Positions 1 through 6,879 of a DNA stretch of 7,842 nt are shown here, piece after piece (the first letter of the stretch is position 1; each line of letters starts with the position of its first letter). The notes under the pieces are model-generated. The model did not search any database, had not been told where the DNA came from, and saw only the letters and a program-made list of their open reading frames with translations. The translations under genes and the position numbers were made by a program. Source of the DNA: Asaia bogorensis (lineage in GTDB: Bacteria; Pseudomonadota; Alphaproteobacteria; Acetobacterales; Acetobacteraceae); contig CAMBXJ010000196.1 in NCBI GenBank assembly GCA_945871455.1, positions 1 to 7,842 of the forward strand, read 5' to 3'.

Positions 1-174
1 GCCGATATCGCTATCGTCACAGATGACACCCGTCTGGTCGACATCGGGGTCGACTCGCTGGCGGCCAACGACCTTGCTCGCCGGTTGGGAGACGCGCTTA
101 CCATCAAGGTGCCGCCACAGGTCATCGACGATCACCCGACAGCGGGGCGACTGGCGCGATACCTGGCCGGGGCC
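1..174 (+). other. ACP1 domain (N-terminally truncated), first of a tandem pair
   Basis: Residues 1-58 are the C-terminal part of an acyl carrier protein. The phosphopantetheine motif DIGVDSL is visible, with the modified Ser encoded at 55-57 (residue 19). It is followed by the typical helix and the D-H-P-T...L-A-R-Y-L end of an ACP. The first helix is off the left edge. There is no Trp six residues after the Ser, so it lacks the signature reported for beta-branching ACPs. A Pro/Thr-rich linker (residues 59-78) separates it from ACP2. Confidence 0.93.
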
Positions 175-3100
175 ACCACAACCGAGCCGGTCAAAGTCCC
201 GCCAATCACGGCGCCGACGACATCCACGAGTACGCTGCTGGAAACCATCCGCGCCGTCGTGGCAACGGTGGCCGAAATTCAACCGGGTGTCATTGACGAC
301 ACTGTGCGGTTCGTGGACCTGGGCGTCGATTCCATCCTGACTGGCGACGCCGCGATCTTGCTGTCGGCCCGCCTTGGACGCGCGATTGCGATGACGGCCT
401 TTAATGACCATCCGACACCGGCGCGGCTTGCCCAGTATCTGGGGGCCGTAAATCCCGACACCGCCGTCGCACCGCGAACGCCGATGCCAGCGGCCCCGCG
501 CGAGCCCGATTTGGGCGGGACCGAGGACTGGGTTGTTGCGGAACCAGGAAGTCTCGATGCGCTAAGAAAATGTGCTGTCATCCGGACCGCTCCAGGGCCA
601 GGCGAGGTCGAGGTCGAAACCGTCGCCACCGGTCTGAATTTTCGCGACGTGATGGAAGCGTTGGGCCGCATTGGCAACGAACCGCGCCCATTGGGCCTGG
701 AGTTCTCCGGCCGCATCTCCGGCCTCGGTCGCGATGTTGTCGGGCTGTCGGTCGGCCAGCCCGTGGTCGGCATCGCGATCGGCAGTCTCCGCCGCCATGT
801 CGTAACGCGCGCCAGTCTTGTAGCGCCCAAGCCACCCAACCTGACCTTCGCGGAAGCGGCATCGCTGCCGATCGTTTTCCTTACGTCTGTATGGACGATG
901 GAGACCCTCGCGCGACTGGGGGGAGGGCAAACAGTGCTGGTGCACGCGGCAACCGGCGGCGTCGGCCTGGCCGCCTGTCAGGTGATCGCAGGCGCCGGGG
1001 CGACCATGCTCGGGACCGCCGGAAGCCCACAAAAGCGTGAACACCTTCTTAAACTCGGCGTCACCTGCGTGTCCGATTCGCGCAGTATCGCGTTCGCCGA
1101 GGCGGTTCAGGAAGCCACGGCCGGAGCCGGGGTCGATGTCGTGCTGAATTGTCTGGCCGGGCCAATGACCGACGCGGGACTACGGTTGGTACGCCCGGGT
1201 GGGATCTTTATCGAAATCGGTAAGACCGACATCCGCACAGCCGAAGACGTGGCCCGCCTTAACCCTCGCATTCGCTATACGGTTTTCGATCTTCTGGGTG
1301 AGATCGATCGGAACCCGGATCTGGTGGGACGCAAGCTTAACGCGTTGATGGAACGTTTCGTCAGCGGTGAACTGACCGCCCTGCCCTTGACGTCATTCCG
1401 TTTCGATGACACTCCGACTGCGTTGCGTTTTCTGGCCCGCGCCCGCCACATTGGCAAGGTCGTGCTGACGGATGATGCCGTGACCCTGCCAGCCCCGCCG
1501 CCGCGGCCGGTCGAGACCAGCATCGAAAAACCGATGTCAGCCACAACGTCCGACGCCGTGGCGATCATCGGCATGGCTGGCAGTTTCCCCGGCGCCCCGG
1601 ATGTCGGTGCGTTCTGGCGCCTGTTGCGGGACGGGATCGACGCGATCGGCGAAGTCCCTGACAGGCGCTGGACGGACCGGGAATTCGCCGCGTGCGGCGC
1701 CGAGGCTGGCCAGGAAGGCCGCCACCGCACCGGGGGTTTCATCGCCGACGCCGAATACTTCGACGCTGCCTTCTTCGGCATCTCCCCGCGCGAAGCGCTG
1801 TTGATGGACCCGCAACAACGGGTTTTGCTGGAACAGACCTGGCTCGCCCTGGCCGACGCCGGACTTGCGGGCGACCAAACGCCCGACCGCCGCACGGGCG
1901 TTTTCATCGGTGCGAGCGCCTCGGATTACGCTCTGAAAGCCGCTTTGGCCGGTATTGCGCCGGACCGCCCCTCGCTCGTTGCCCAAATGCCATCCTCTCT
2001 CGCCGCTCGACTGAGTTATGTATTCGATTTGAAGGGACCATGCCTGACCGTCGATACAGGATGTGCGTCCGCCATCACCGCGCTTAAACTTGCAATCGAT
2101 GCCCTGAGGTCCGGGGAAATCGACATGGCCATCGCTGGCGCCGTCGCGATCCAAAGCACGCCGCAGCTTGCTTTGATGGCGGACCAGGCCGCCATCCTGT
2201 CCGCGGATGGGCGCTGCCACTCCTTCGCTGCCGACGGCCAGGGACTGACCCTGTCCGAAGGAGTCGGCGTTTTGGTTCTGAAACGTCTGTCCGATGCCAT
2301 TGCCAACGGCGATGCCGTACATGCCGTGATCCGCGGCGTCGCGGTCAGCCAGAATGGTGCCACCAATGGAATGAACGTGCCATCGGTGACCGCTCAGGTC
2401 GAAGTGGCAAGGGCGGCCTTTGCCAGTGCCGGCATCTCCCCTGATTCAGTATCCTATATCGAAGGCCACGGCGTCGGCACACGCGCCGGCGACTCCGCGG
2501 AAATAGCGGCATTGAGCGAAGTATTTGGCCGCCCGCAGCCGGTCGCATTGGGATCGGCGAAAAGCAACATCGGTCATACACTTGCCGCCGCGGGCATGGC
2601 GGGAATTTTCAAGGTTGTGTTGCAACTTCGGCACGAGATGCTGGTGCCGTCCCTGCATGTCGGGTCTGGCGTATTGCCGGATCTGTCGGCGACCGCGTTG
2701 GTCGTCAATACAGACCTGACCCCATGGCGCGTGGTTGGCGATCAACCCCGCCGAGCGGCGGTCGTTGCATTTGGTATTAATGGGGGAAATGGGTTTGTTC
2801 TGGTAGAACAAGGGGGATCGCCGCCCCGCCGATCACGGGACAGTGTGACGCGGCCGGCATTGTTTCTGGTTGCGGGGCGTGACGAAGCGGCGCTGCGGGG
2901 TCGCCTTCGCGCCCTTGGAGAATGGCTGTCGGACGCCGTCGCGCCTTTGATCGACATTGCCGCGGCGCTTCGTTCGACCGCGGCGGAACTGCCATGGCGC
3001 GCGGCATTCGTTGCATCGGACACCGGATCGCTCCGGGAACAGATTTTGGCTGCCGCGGATGGGCAGCCCCTGTCTGGCGCATGCCTCGGATCGGCCAGAA

Positions 3101-6100
3101 CGGGTGATCCCGATATCCGGCCGATCTTCGCGTCCCTGGCAGCCCAACTTTGCGCCGACGCGGCGACAGCGACGGATTCCGACGGACGCGCACAGCTTCT
3201 GGCCGCCGGTCAACTCTTTGTTGACGGTGCGGACTTCGTGGTTCCGACCGACCCCAGTGCTCGCCCGGCACGGACCTTTCCGAATCATCGATTTGACCGT
3301 CAACGCTTCTGGATTGGCGACCCGATCAACGCCACGATTCCGAATGCCCCGACTGTGTCGGAGGATTCGCGTCTGACCACATTGCGAACGGCCGCCGCCG
3401 CCGTGCTTCGCCTTCCTGAAGGACAACTGTCACCACAGTCCGTCCTGCAACGTCTCGGCCTTGAGTCGCTGCTGGCGTTTGAGTTGCGCGACGCCATCAG
3501 GGGCATGATGGGTTCGGCACCCGAACCGGCTGTCCTGCTGTCCGCCCGCACACTCGCGGACCTGGCCGCGATGCTGCCCACGCAGAAGACGGAGACCGCG
3601 GCCGAGCAGGTCCTTACCGATCCCGGCCAGCGGTTCGAACCGTTCCCACTGACAGATATTCAAATGGCCTATTGGCTGGGCCGAACATCCAGGTTCGCGT
3701 TGGGCGGGCCGTGCCATGTCTACTGGGAATTCATCGGCAAACCGAATCGAGATCCGGGCCGTCTGGAAGACGCGTTCAACCGCCTGCTGGTCATGCACGA
3801 CATGTTGCGCGCGGTTGTCGGGGCCAACGGGCTGCAGCGGGTACTCCCGTCGGTGGATCGCTATGAAATCGAACGCCATGACTGGCGGGACCGGAACGAT
3901 CCGGTAGAAACCCTGGTCGCGCTGCGTGCCAGCATGGCGCGGGAGCGGTTCGACCCCGAACAGTGGCCGCTGTTCCATGTGGCCTATAGCCAGGACCGCA
4001 CGTGTTCTCGCATCCACCTCAGCATCGATCTGCTGATAATCGACGTTCCCAGCCTGGCGGTACTGCTGAAGCAATGGAGCGATCTGGAGCGCGACCCGAC
4101 CCGCGCCCTTGCAACACCCGCGATCGGCTACCGCGACTACGTGTTGCACCAGAAGCAACAGGAGACCGCGGCCGGCTACCAGGCTGCTCTGGCTTATTGG
4201 AGCAAGCTTGCACCGACGCTGCCACCGACCCCCACCCTGCCCGAAATGAAGCCTTTGGATGCTCGTGCTGATTGGACATGGCGGCGCCACCACGCGACTT
4301 TGGACGCAGACGCCTGGCGGGCACTACAGGGTCATGCTCGATCAAAAGGCGTCACGCCCGTCGTTGCACTGGTTTCCGCATTCGGCGAAGTCATCGCTCG
4401 GTGGGCCGTCAGTCCGCGTTTCAGCCTTAATCTGACAGTGAATGACAGGGACAGAATTCACCCCGACATTTCATCCGTCATTGGAGACTTCACTTCAACA
4501 GTTCTGCTTGGCTTCGATGGTGCCCAGTCGCTGCCCTTCGGAAGTCGTGCCCTCGCGGTCGGGCAGGAGCTTGCGAACCACCTCGGGCAGGCCCGGTTCT
4601 CCGGCGTGAAGGTGCTGCAACTGCGCGCCGCGGGTGCCGATCCGACGCTGATGCCGGTTGTATTTACAAGCATGCTTGGCTACGGGGCGCTGTCCGGCTC
4701 CCTCGGGCGCCTGGACTTCGGTGCAACGCAGACACCGCAAGTATGGCTGGACGTCCAGGTTATGGAAAGCGATTGTGCCCTGGTCGTTACGTGGGATGCG
4801 ATCGACGGTCTCTTTCCCGACGGCCTTATCGCCGCAATGTTTACTGCCTGGGTTGCGACGTTGAATGCGCTGGCCGAGCGGGGAGACCTGTGGGAACAGC
4901 CTCTGCTTGCCTGGTTGGATCGCGCGGAACAGGAACGTCGAGACCGGCGGAATGCGACGGACTATCCCGTGGCCGAAGGATTGTTGCACGAACCGTTCCT
5001 GCGCCAGGCGCTTGACCATCCCGACCACATTGCCGTGATCGCGCCGGACGCAACGATTACCTACGGCGAATTGCTCCGTCACGCCGAAGCAATTTCGTTG
5101 TCTTTGGGCACCGTCGAACCCAATCGTCTGGTCGCGGTCGTTCTCCCGAAAGGGTGGCGGCAGATTGCCGCGGCAATTGGAACCCTGATGTCAGGTGGTG
5201 CCTACCTCCCCATCGATCCCGCCCTCCCCGAGGCTCGACGACATCATCTGATGGTCCGCGGTGAGGTCGCCACGGTGCTGACCTCCAGCACGACCACGGT
5301 GTCCTGCCCGACGAGCGTGCGGATCGTAGAGGTCGATCGCCTGCCCCCGTCGCCACCATCGACCGGGATGCCGAAGCGCCAGGCAAGTCCTCATGACCTG
5401 GCCTATGTGATATTCACGTCCGGGTCCACTGGCGAGCCCAAGGGCGTTATGATCGAGCATCGATCCGCCTTGAACACCGTTATCGACGTCAATGACCGCT
5501 ATTTGGTCACGCCGCGAGACCGGGTGCTGGGCCTGTCCGCCCTCGGCTTCGATCTGTCCGTGTATGACATTTTTGGTGTCTTGGGCACGGGCGGTGTTCT
5601 CGTGTTGCCAGCGCAGAAGTCCATCGGTGACCCCGACTATCTCGCTCGGCTTGTGCTCGATCACAACGTGACAATCTGGAACTCCGTGCCGATGTTCATG
5701 CAGTTGTTCGTATCGGCGGAACAGGCGACCGAAGCGCTGCAAGCACTGCGCCTCGTCATGATGAGCGGCGATTGGATCCCGATAGGGTTGCCCCCGCGCC
5801 TGCACCAGGCCAACCCGGCATTGGATGTTGTCAGTCTGGGTGGCGCCACCGAGGCATCCATATGGTCGATTGCCTATACGGTTGAATCGCAGGATCCGAC
5901 ATGGGCCAGCGTTCCGTACGGGTTTCCGATGCGAAACCAGAGATTTCACGTGCTGGACGATGATTTGGCCGACTGCCTGGATGGCATGTCAGGCGAATTG
6001 TATATCGCGGGGGTCGGCCTGGCGCGCGGATACTGGCGCGACAAGGACACCACGGATGCACGCTTCGTGCGGCATCCCGTCACCGGGGAGCGCTTGTATC

Positions 6101-6867
6101 GCACCGGAGATCACGGGCGCTACCGCGACGACGGGTTGATCGAATTCCTGGGGCGGGTCGACGGGCAGGTGAAACTAGGCGGCTTTCGCATCGAACTCGG
6201 AGAGATTGAAGCGTCGCTCGCTCGCCATCCCGGCATTCAGCAGGCAGCGGTCGTTGTGCGGGGCGGACGCACCCATCACAAGTCGTTGGCTGCCTTCTTC
6301 GTGAGCGGCGCGACCAATCCACCCGATGCGTCCGACCTGCGCGCCTATCTTGGAGCGTCATTGCCTAATTACATGATCCCATCGACCTTCGAACGCCTGG
6401 CAGCCCTGCCACTGAATGCCAATGAGAAGGTCGATCGCAAGGCTTTGGCGTCGTGGAAGCAACCCGACGCGGCCGGTTTCCAGGAGATCAGGCTGCCGCA
6501 AGCGATCGCGGCACCGGGCGTGCGCGCCGCCGAACTGGAAGAGCGCATATTGGCAATCTGGAAAGAAGTGCTGGACAATCCGACCCTGCCCGCCGATGGG
6601 AAACTCTTTGAATACGGCGCCCATTCGTTTCACGCCGTCGACGCCAATGCCCGCATCAATCGAGCGTTGCAGATCGGATGCTCCGTCACCGATATCTTCG
6701 AATTCGCGACAGTCCGGGCGCTGTCGGAAGCCCTGGCGAGCCGTCAAACCTCCCAACCGAAGGTCAGCGACGCGCCAGTCGCTACACAGGTCAATGGTAA
6801 TGCCATGCCACGAAGCCCGTCCCGCGGACAGAGGCGCCTTCAGTTTCGCTCGTCACCGTCGGCCTAG
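1..6867 (+). CDS. Hybrid PKS-NRPS megasynthase, 5'-truncated: (ACP)-ACP-ER-KS-ACP-Cy-A(Cys)-PCP
   Basis: The frame is open from base 1 to a TAG stop at 6865-6867, giving 2288 visible residues. The true start lies upstream of the window, because a carrier-protein fold is already under way at codon 1. Domains in order: ACP1 (partial), ACP2, MDR enoyl reductase, KS1, post-KS linker, ACP3, Cy, A, PCP and a 41-residue tail. All visible catalytic signatures are present: Ser at the four carrier sites, Cys/His/His in KS1, DxxxxD in Cy, and the A10 Lys in the A domain. The protein should extend and reduce an acyl chain, then add cysteine and cyclise it to a thiazoline, in the cytoplasm. No AT, KR, DH, methyltransferase, oxidase or thioesterase is visible in this part. 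Malonyl units are therefore probably loaded by a separate AT, and the chain passes on to the next protein. The next gene follows after 12 bases, so the two are almost certainly co-transcribed. The family call is very secure; the product is unknown. Confidence 0.97.
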   Translation, partial: ADIAIVTDDTRLVDIGVDSLAANDLARRLGDALTIKVPPQVIDDHPTAGRLARYLAGATTTEPVKVPPITAPTTSTSTLLETIRAVVATVAEIQPGVIDDTVRFVDLGVDSILTGDAAILLSARLGRAIAMTAFNDHPTPARLAQYLGAVNPDTAVAPRTPMPAAPREPDLGGTEDWVVAEPGSLDALRKCAVIRTAPGPGEVEVETVATGLNFRDVMEALGRIGNEPRPLGLEFSGRISGLGRDVVGLSVGQPVVGIAIGSLRRHVVTRASLVAPKPPNLTFAEAASLPIVFLTSVWTMETLARLGGGQTVLVHAATGGVGLAACQVIAGAGATMLGTAGSPQKREHLLKLGVTCVSDSRSIAFAEAVQEATAGAGVDVVLNCLAGPMTDAGLRLVRPGGIFIEIGKTDIRTAEDVARLNPRIRYTVFDLLGEIDRNPDLVGRKLNALMERFVSGELTALPLTSFRFDDTPTALRFLARARHIGKVVLTDDAVTLPAPPPRPVETSIEKPMSATTSDAVAIIGMAGSFPGAPDVGAFWRLLRDGIDAIGEVPDRRWTDREFAACGAEAGQEGRHRTGGFIADAEYFDAAFFGISPREALLMDPQQRVLLEQTWLALADAGLAGDQTPDRRTGVFIGASASDYALKAALAGIAPDRPSLVAQMPSSLAARLSYVFDLKGPCLTVDTGCASAITALKLAIDALRSGEIDMAIAGAVAIQSTPQLALMADQAAILSADGRCHSFAADGQGLTLSEGVGVLVLKRLSDAIANGDAVHAVIRGVAVSQNGATNGMNVPSVTAQVEVARAAFASAGISPDSVSYIEGHGVGTRAGDSAEIAALSEVFGRPQPVALGSAKSNIGHTLAAAGMAGIFKVVLQLRHEMLVPSLHVGSGVLPDLSATALVVNTDLTPWRVVGDQPRRAAVVAFGINGGNGFVLVEQGGSPPRRSRDSVTRPALFLVAGRDEAALRGRLRALGEWLSDAVAPLIDIAAALRSTAAELPWRAAFVASDTGSLREQILAAADGQPLSGACLGSARTGDPDIRPIFASLAAQLCADAATATDSDGRAQLLAAGQLFVDGADFVVPTDPSARPARTFPNHRFDRQRFWIGDPINATIPNAPTVSEDSRLTTLRTAAAAVLRLPEGQLSPQSVLQRLGLESLLAFELRDAIRGMMGSAPEPAVLLSARTLADLAAMLPTQKTETAAEQVLTDPGQRFEPFPLTDIQMAYWLGRTSRFALGGPCHVYWEFIGKPNRDPGRLEDAFNRLLVMHDMLRAVVGANGLQRVLPSVDRYEIERHDWRDRNDPVETLVALRASMARERFDPEQWPLFHVAYSQDRTCSRIHLSIDLLIIDVPSLAVLLKQWSDLERDPTRALATPAIGYRDYVLHQKQQETAAGYQAALAYWSKLAPTLPPTPTLPEMKPLDARADWTWRRHHATLDADAWRALQGHARSKGVTPVVALVSAFGEVIARWAVSPRFSLNLTVNDRDRIHPDISSVIGDFTSTVLLGFDGAQSLPFGSRALAVGQELANHLGQARFSGVKVLQLRAAGADPTLMPVVFTSMLGYGALSGSLGRLDFGATQTPQVWLDVQVMESDCALVVTWDAIDGLFPDGLIAAMFTAWVATLNALAERGDLWEQPLLAWLDRAEQERRDRRNATDYPVAEGLLHEPFLRQALDHPDHIAVIAPDATITYGELLRHAEAISLSLGTVEPNRLVAVVLPKGWRQIAAAIGTLMSGGAYLPIDPALPEARRHHLMVRGEVATVLTSSTTTVSCPTSVRIVEVDRLPPSPPSTGMPKRQASPHDLAYVIFTSGSTGEPKGVMIEHRSALNTVIDVNDRYLVTPRDRVLGLSALGFDLSVYDIFGVLGTGGVLVLPAQKSIGDPDYLARLVLDHNVTIWNSVPMFMQLFVSAEQATEALQALRLVMMSGDWIPIGLPPRLHQANPALDVVSLGGATEASIWSIAYTVESQDPTWASVPYGFPMRNQRFHVLDDDLADCLDGMSGELYIAGVGLARGYWRDKDTTDARFVRHPVTGERLYRTGDHGRYRDDGLIEFLGRVDGQVKLGGFRIELGEIEASLARHPGIQQAAVVVRGGRTHHKSLAAFFVSGATNPPDASDLRAYLGASLPNYMIPSTFERLAALPLNANEKVDRKALASWKQPDAAGFQEIRLPQAIAAPGVRAAELEERILAIWKEVLDNPTLPADGKLFEYGAHSFHAVDANARINRALQIGCSVTDIFEFATVRALSEALASRQTSQPKVSDAPVATQVNGNAMPRSPSRGQRRLQFRSSPSA
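235..450 (+). other. ACP2 domain, second of a tandem pair
   Basis: Residues 79-150 form a complete ACP. The motif DLGVDSI carries the phosphopantetheine Ser at 331-333 (residue 111), and the domain ends in N-D-H-P-T-P-A-R-L-A-Q-Y-L. It resembles ACP1 around the Ser (both have D-D-T, a few residues, then V-D-[IL]-G-V-D-S) and at the HPT end, so the pair probably arose by duplication. Tandem ACPs are common in polyketide lines, where they act in parallel to raise flux. It also lacks the beta-branching Trp. Confidence 0.95.
529..1476 (+). other. Enoyl reductase (ER) domain, MDR superfamily, located after the ACPs
   Basis: Residues 177-492 match a cis-acting PKS enoyl reductase, which reduces an alpha,beta-enoyl thioester with NADPH. 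Landmarks: NFRDVMEALG near the N-terminus, the nucleotide-binding motif HAATGGVGLAA (from base 943), the T-A-G-S-x-x-K-R segment, V-S-D-S-R-S, and E-I-G-K-T-D-I-R with the conserved Lys at 1222-1224. It ends in H-I-G-K-V-V-L. The N-terminal stretch after A-L-G lacks the Tyr seen in many modular ERs (here R-I-G-N), which may bear on stereochemistry if the substrate is alpha-branched. It sits after tandem ACPs and before the next KS, not between DH and KR as in textbook modules. The partner DH and KR must lie upstream or act in trans. Confidence 0.95.
1552..2817 (+). other. Ketosynthase KS1, catalytic Cys/His/His present, atypical flanking motifs
   Basis: Residues 518-939 are a full-length ketosynthase, starting D-A-V-A-I-I-G-M. 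The catalytic Cys is at 2062-2064 (residue 688) in VDTGCASAI, where VDTACSSSL is usual. The two His are at 2467-2469 (EGHGVGT, usually EAHGTGT) and 2575-2577 (KSNIGH, intact). DPQQR is present. The C-terminal motif reads F-G-I-N-G-G-N-G-F where F-G-x-S-G-x-N-A-H is usual. With the triad intact, decarboxylative condensation is possible. The non-consensus surroundings leave open a specialised or non-elongating role. It receives its chain from the ACP-ACP-ER segment. Confidence 0.96.
2818..3324 (+). other. Post-KS linker / AT-docking-like region; no AT domain
   Basis: Residues 940-1108 fit the subdomain that follows KS domains in AT-less modules. It has the strand-helix start (A-L-F-L-V-A-G-R), a D-I-A...L-R-S-T-A segment like the usual D-I-A-Y-T-L, and an end of R-x-F-P-N-H-R-F-D-R-Q-R-F-W-I (3271-3315) that corresponds to the common L-P-T-Y-P-F-x-R-x-R-Y-W. 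At about 170 residues it is too short for an AT (about 300), and I find no GHSxG. It may help recruit a free-standing AT. Confidence 0.8.
3361..3582 (+). other. ACP3 domain of the KS1 module
   Basis: Residues 1121-1194 form a carrier protein with the motif GLESL. The Ser is at 3466-3468 (residue 1156), with Glu in place of the more usual Asp before it. Leu/Ala-rich helices and a T-L-A-D-L-A-A-M-L end complete the fold. It carries the KS1 product and stands directly before the Cy domain, so it is the upstream donor for thiazoline formation. No KR or DH lies between KS1 and this ACP. Confidence 0.93.
3634..4905 (+). other. Heterocyclization (Cy) domain of the NRPS module
   Basis: Residues 1212-1635 belong to the condensation superfamily but are the Cy type, which forms the amide and then cyclises Cys, Ser or Thr to a thiazoline or oxazoline. 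The N-terminal motif F-P-L-T-D-I-Q-M-A-Y-W-L-G-R is characteristic. The catalytic HHxxxDG of ordinary C domains is replaced by DLLIID at 4027-4044, the diagnostic DxxxxD. The later Cy motifs are also present: V-F-T-S-M-L-G with Thr at 4666-4668, and Q-T-P-Q-V-W-L-D with Asp at 4750-4752. These correspond to the Thr/Asp pair implicated in cyclodehydration. The domain looks fully active. Confidence 0.97.
4981..6456 (+). other. Adenylation (A) domain, predicted to activate L-cysteine
   Basis: Residues 1661-2152 are a complete NRPS adenylation domain, which makes an aminoacyl-AMP and loads it on the PCP. Core motif A3 is FTSGSTGEPKG (5413-5445), A4 is FDLSVYDIFG, the A5 region is GGATEASIW, A7 is Y-R-T-G-D, and A10 is N-A-N-E-K-V-D-R with the catalytic Lys at 6427-6429. 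Aligning A4-A5 by eye to GrsA gives pocket residues D, L, Y, N, M, S, L, I, W plus the A10 Lys (residues 1851, 1852, 1855, 1894, 1920, 1922, 1946, 1954, 1955, 2143). This differs only at the fifth position (Met for Leu) from the classic cysteine code DLYNLSLIWK. The sequence from A8 to A10 runs on without a methyltransferase or oxidase insertion. The Cy domain upstream agrees with Cys. Confidence 0.95.
6532..6741 (+). other. Peptidyl carrier protein (PCP/T) domain
   Basis: Residues 2178-2247 form the thiolation domain of the Cys module. It starts with the E-L-E-E-R-I-L-A-I-W-K-E-V-L helix. The phosphopantetheine Ser is at 6625-6627 (residue 2209) in YGAHSF, where GGHSL or GGDSL is more usual. 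The domain ends F-E-F-A-T-V-R-A-L-S-E-A-L. It should hold the cysteinyl and then the thiazolinyl thioester before transfer to the next protein. Confidence 0.95.
6742..6864 (+). other. C-terminal tail of the first megasynthase, possible linker or docking segment
   Basis: The last 41 residues (2248-2288) after the PCP are low in hydrophobic residues and rich in Ser, Pro, Arg, Gln and Thr, with a basic stretch (R-G-Q-R-R) near the end. They look disordered. Such tails often hold docking elements for the next subunit, but I see no recognised docking motif. The next protein has only about 10 residues before its KS, so a folded N-terminal docking partner is missing there. Confidence 0.5.
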
Positions 6868-6870
6868 GGA
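6866..6870 (+). promoter_or_regulatory. Probable Shine-Dalgarno sequence of the second megasynthase gene
   Basis: AGGGA, partly overlapping the TAG stop of the upstream gene, lies 9 bases before the ATG at 6880. It supports that ATG as the start and suggests translational coupling of the two megasynthases. The match to the anti-SD is moderate. Confidence 0.55.
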
Positions 6871-6879
6871 ACGTTACGC

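Noticed and set aside
85..87. TTG as the start codon of the large gene
   Set aside because: The frame is open to base 1 and already encodes the ACP motif DIGVDSL upstream of it, so the gene begins outside the window.
2818..3324. Hidden or degenerate acyltransferase domain after KS1
   Set aside because: The segment is about 170 residues, has no GHSxG or other AT motif, and aligns in layout with a post-KS linker.
3430..4293. Long open frame on the minus strand (287 codons)
   Set aside because: It lies opposite the ACP3-Cy coding region, shows no recognisable domain, and is the expected by-product of high G+C third positions. The same holds for minus-strand frames at 5191-5949, 1537-2322 and 2833-3426.
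3634..4905. Ordinary condensation (C) or epimerisation domain
   Set aside because: The HHxxxDG motif is absent and replaced by DxxxxD, and the Cy-specific FTS and QTPQVWLD motifs are present.
5164..5177. 14-base perfect palindrome attgccgcggcaat as a possible operator
   Set aside because: It lies deep inside the A-domain coding sequence (Q-I-A-A-A-I-G), far from any start, and is explained by codon use.
6000..6460. Oxidase or methyltransferase insertion in the A domain
   Set aside because: Motifs A7 to A10 follow one another at normal spacing with no extra domain.
6742..6864. Thioesterase or other release domain at the end of the first protein
   Set aside because: Only 41 polar residues follow the PCP, with no GxSxG motif, so the chain must pass to another protein.
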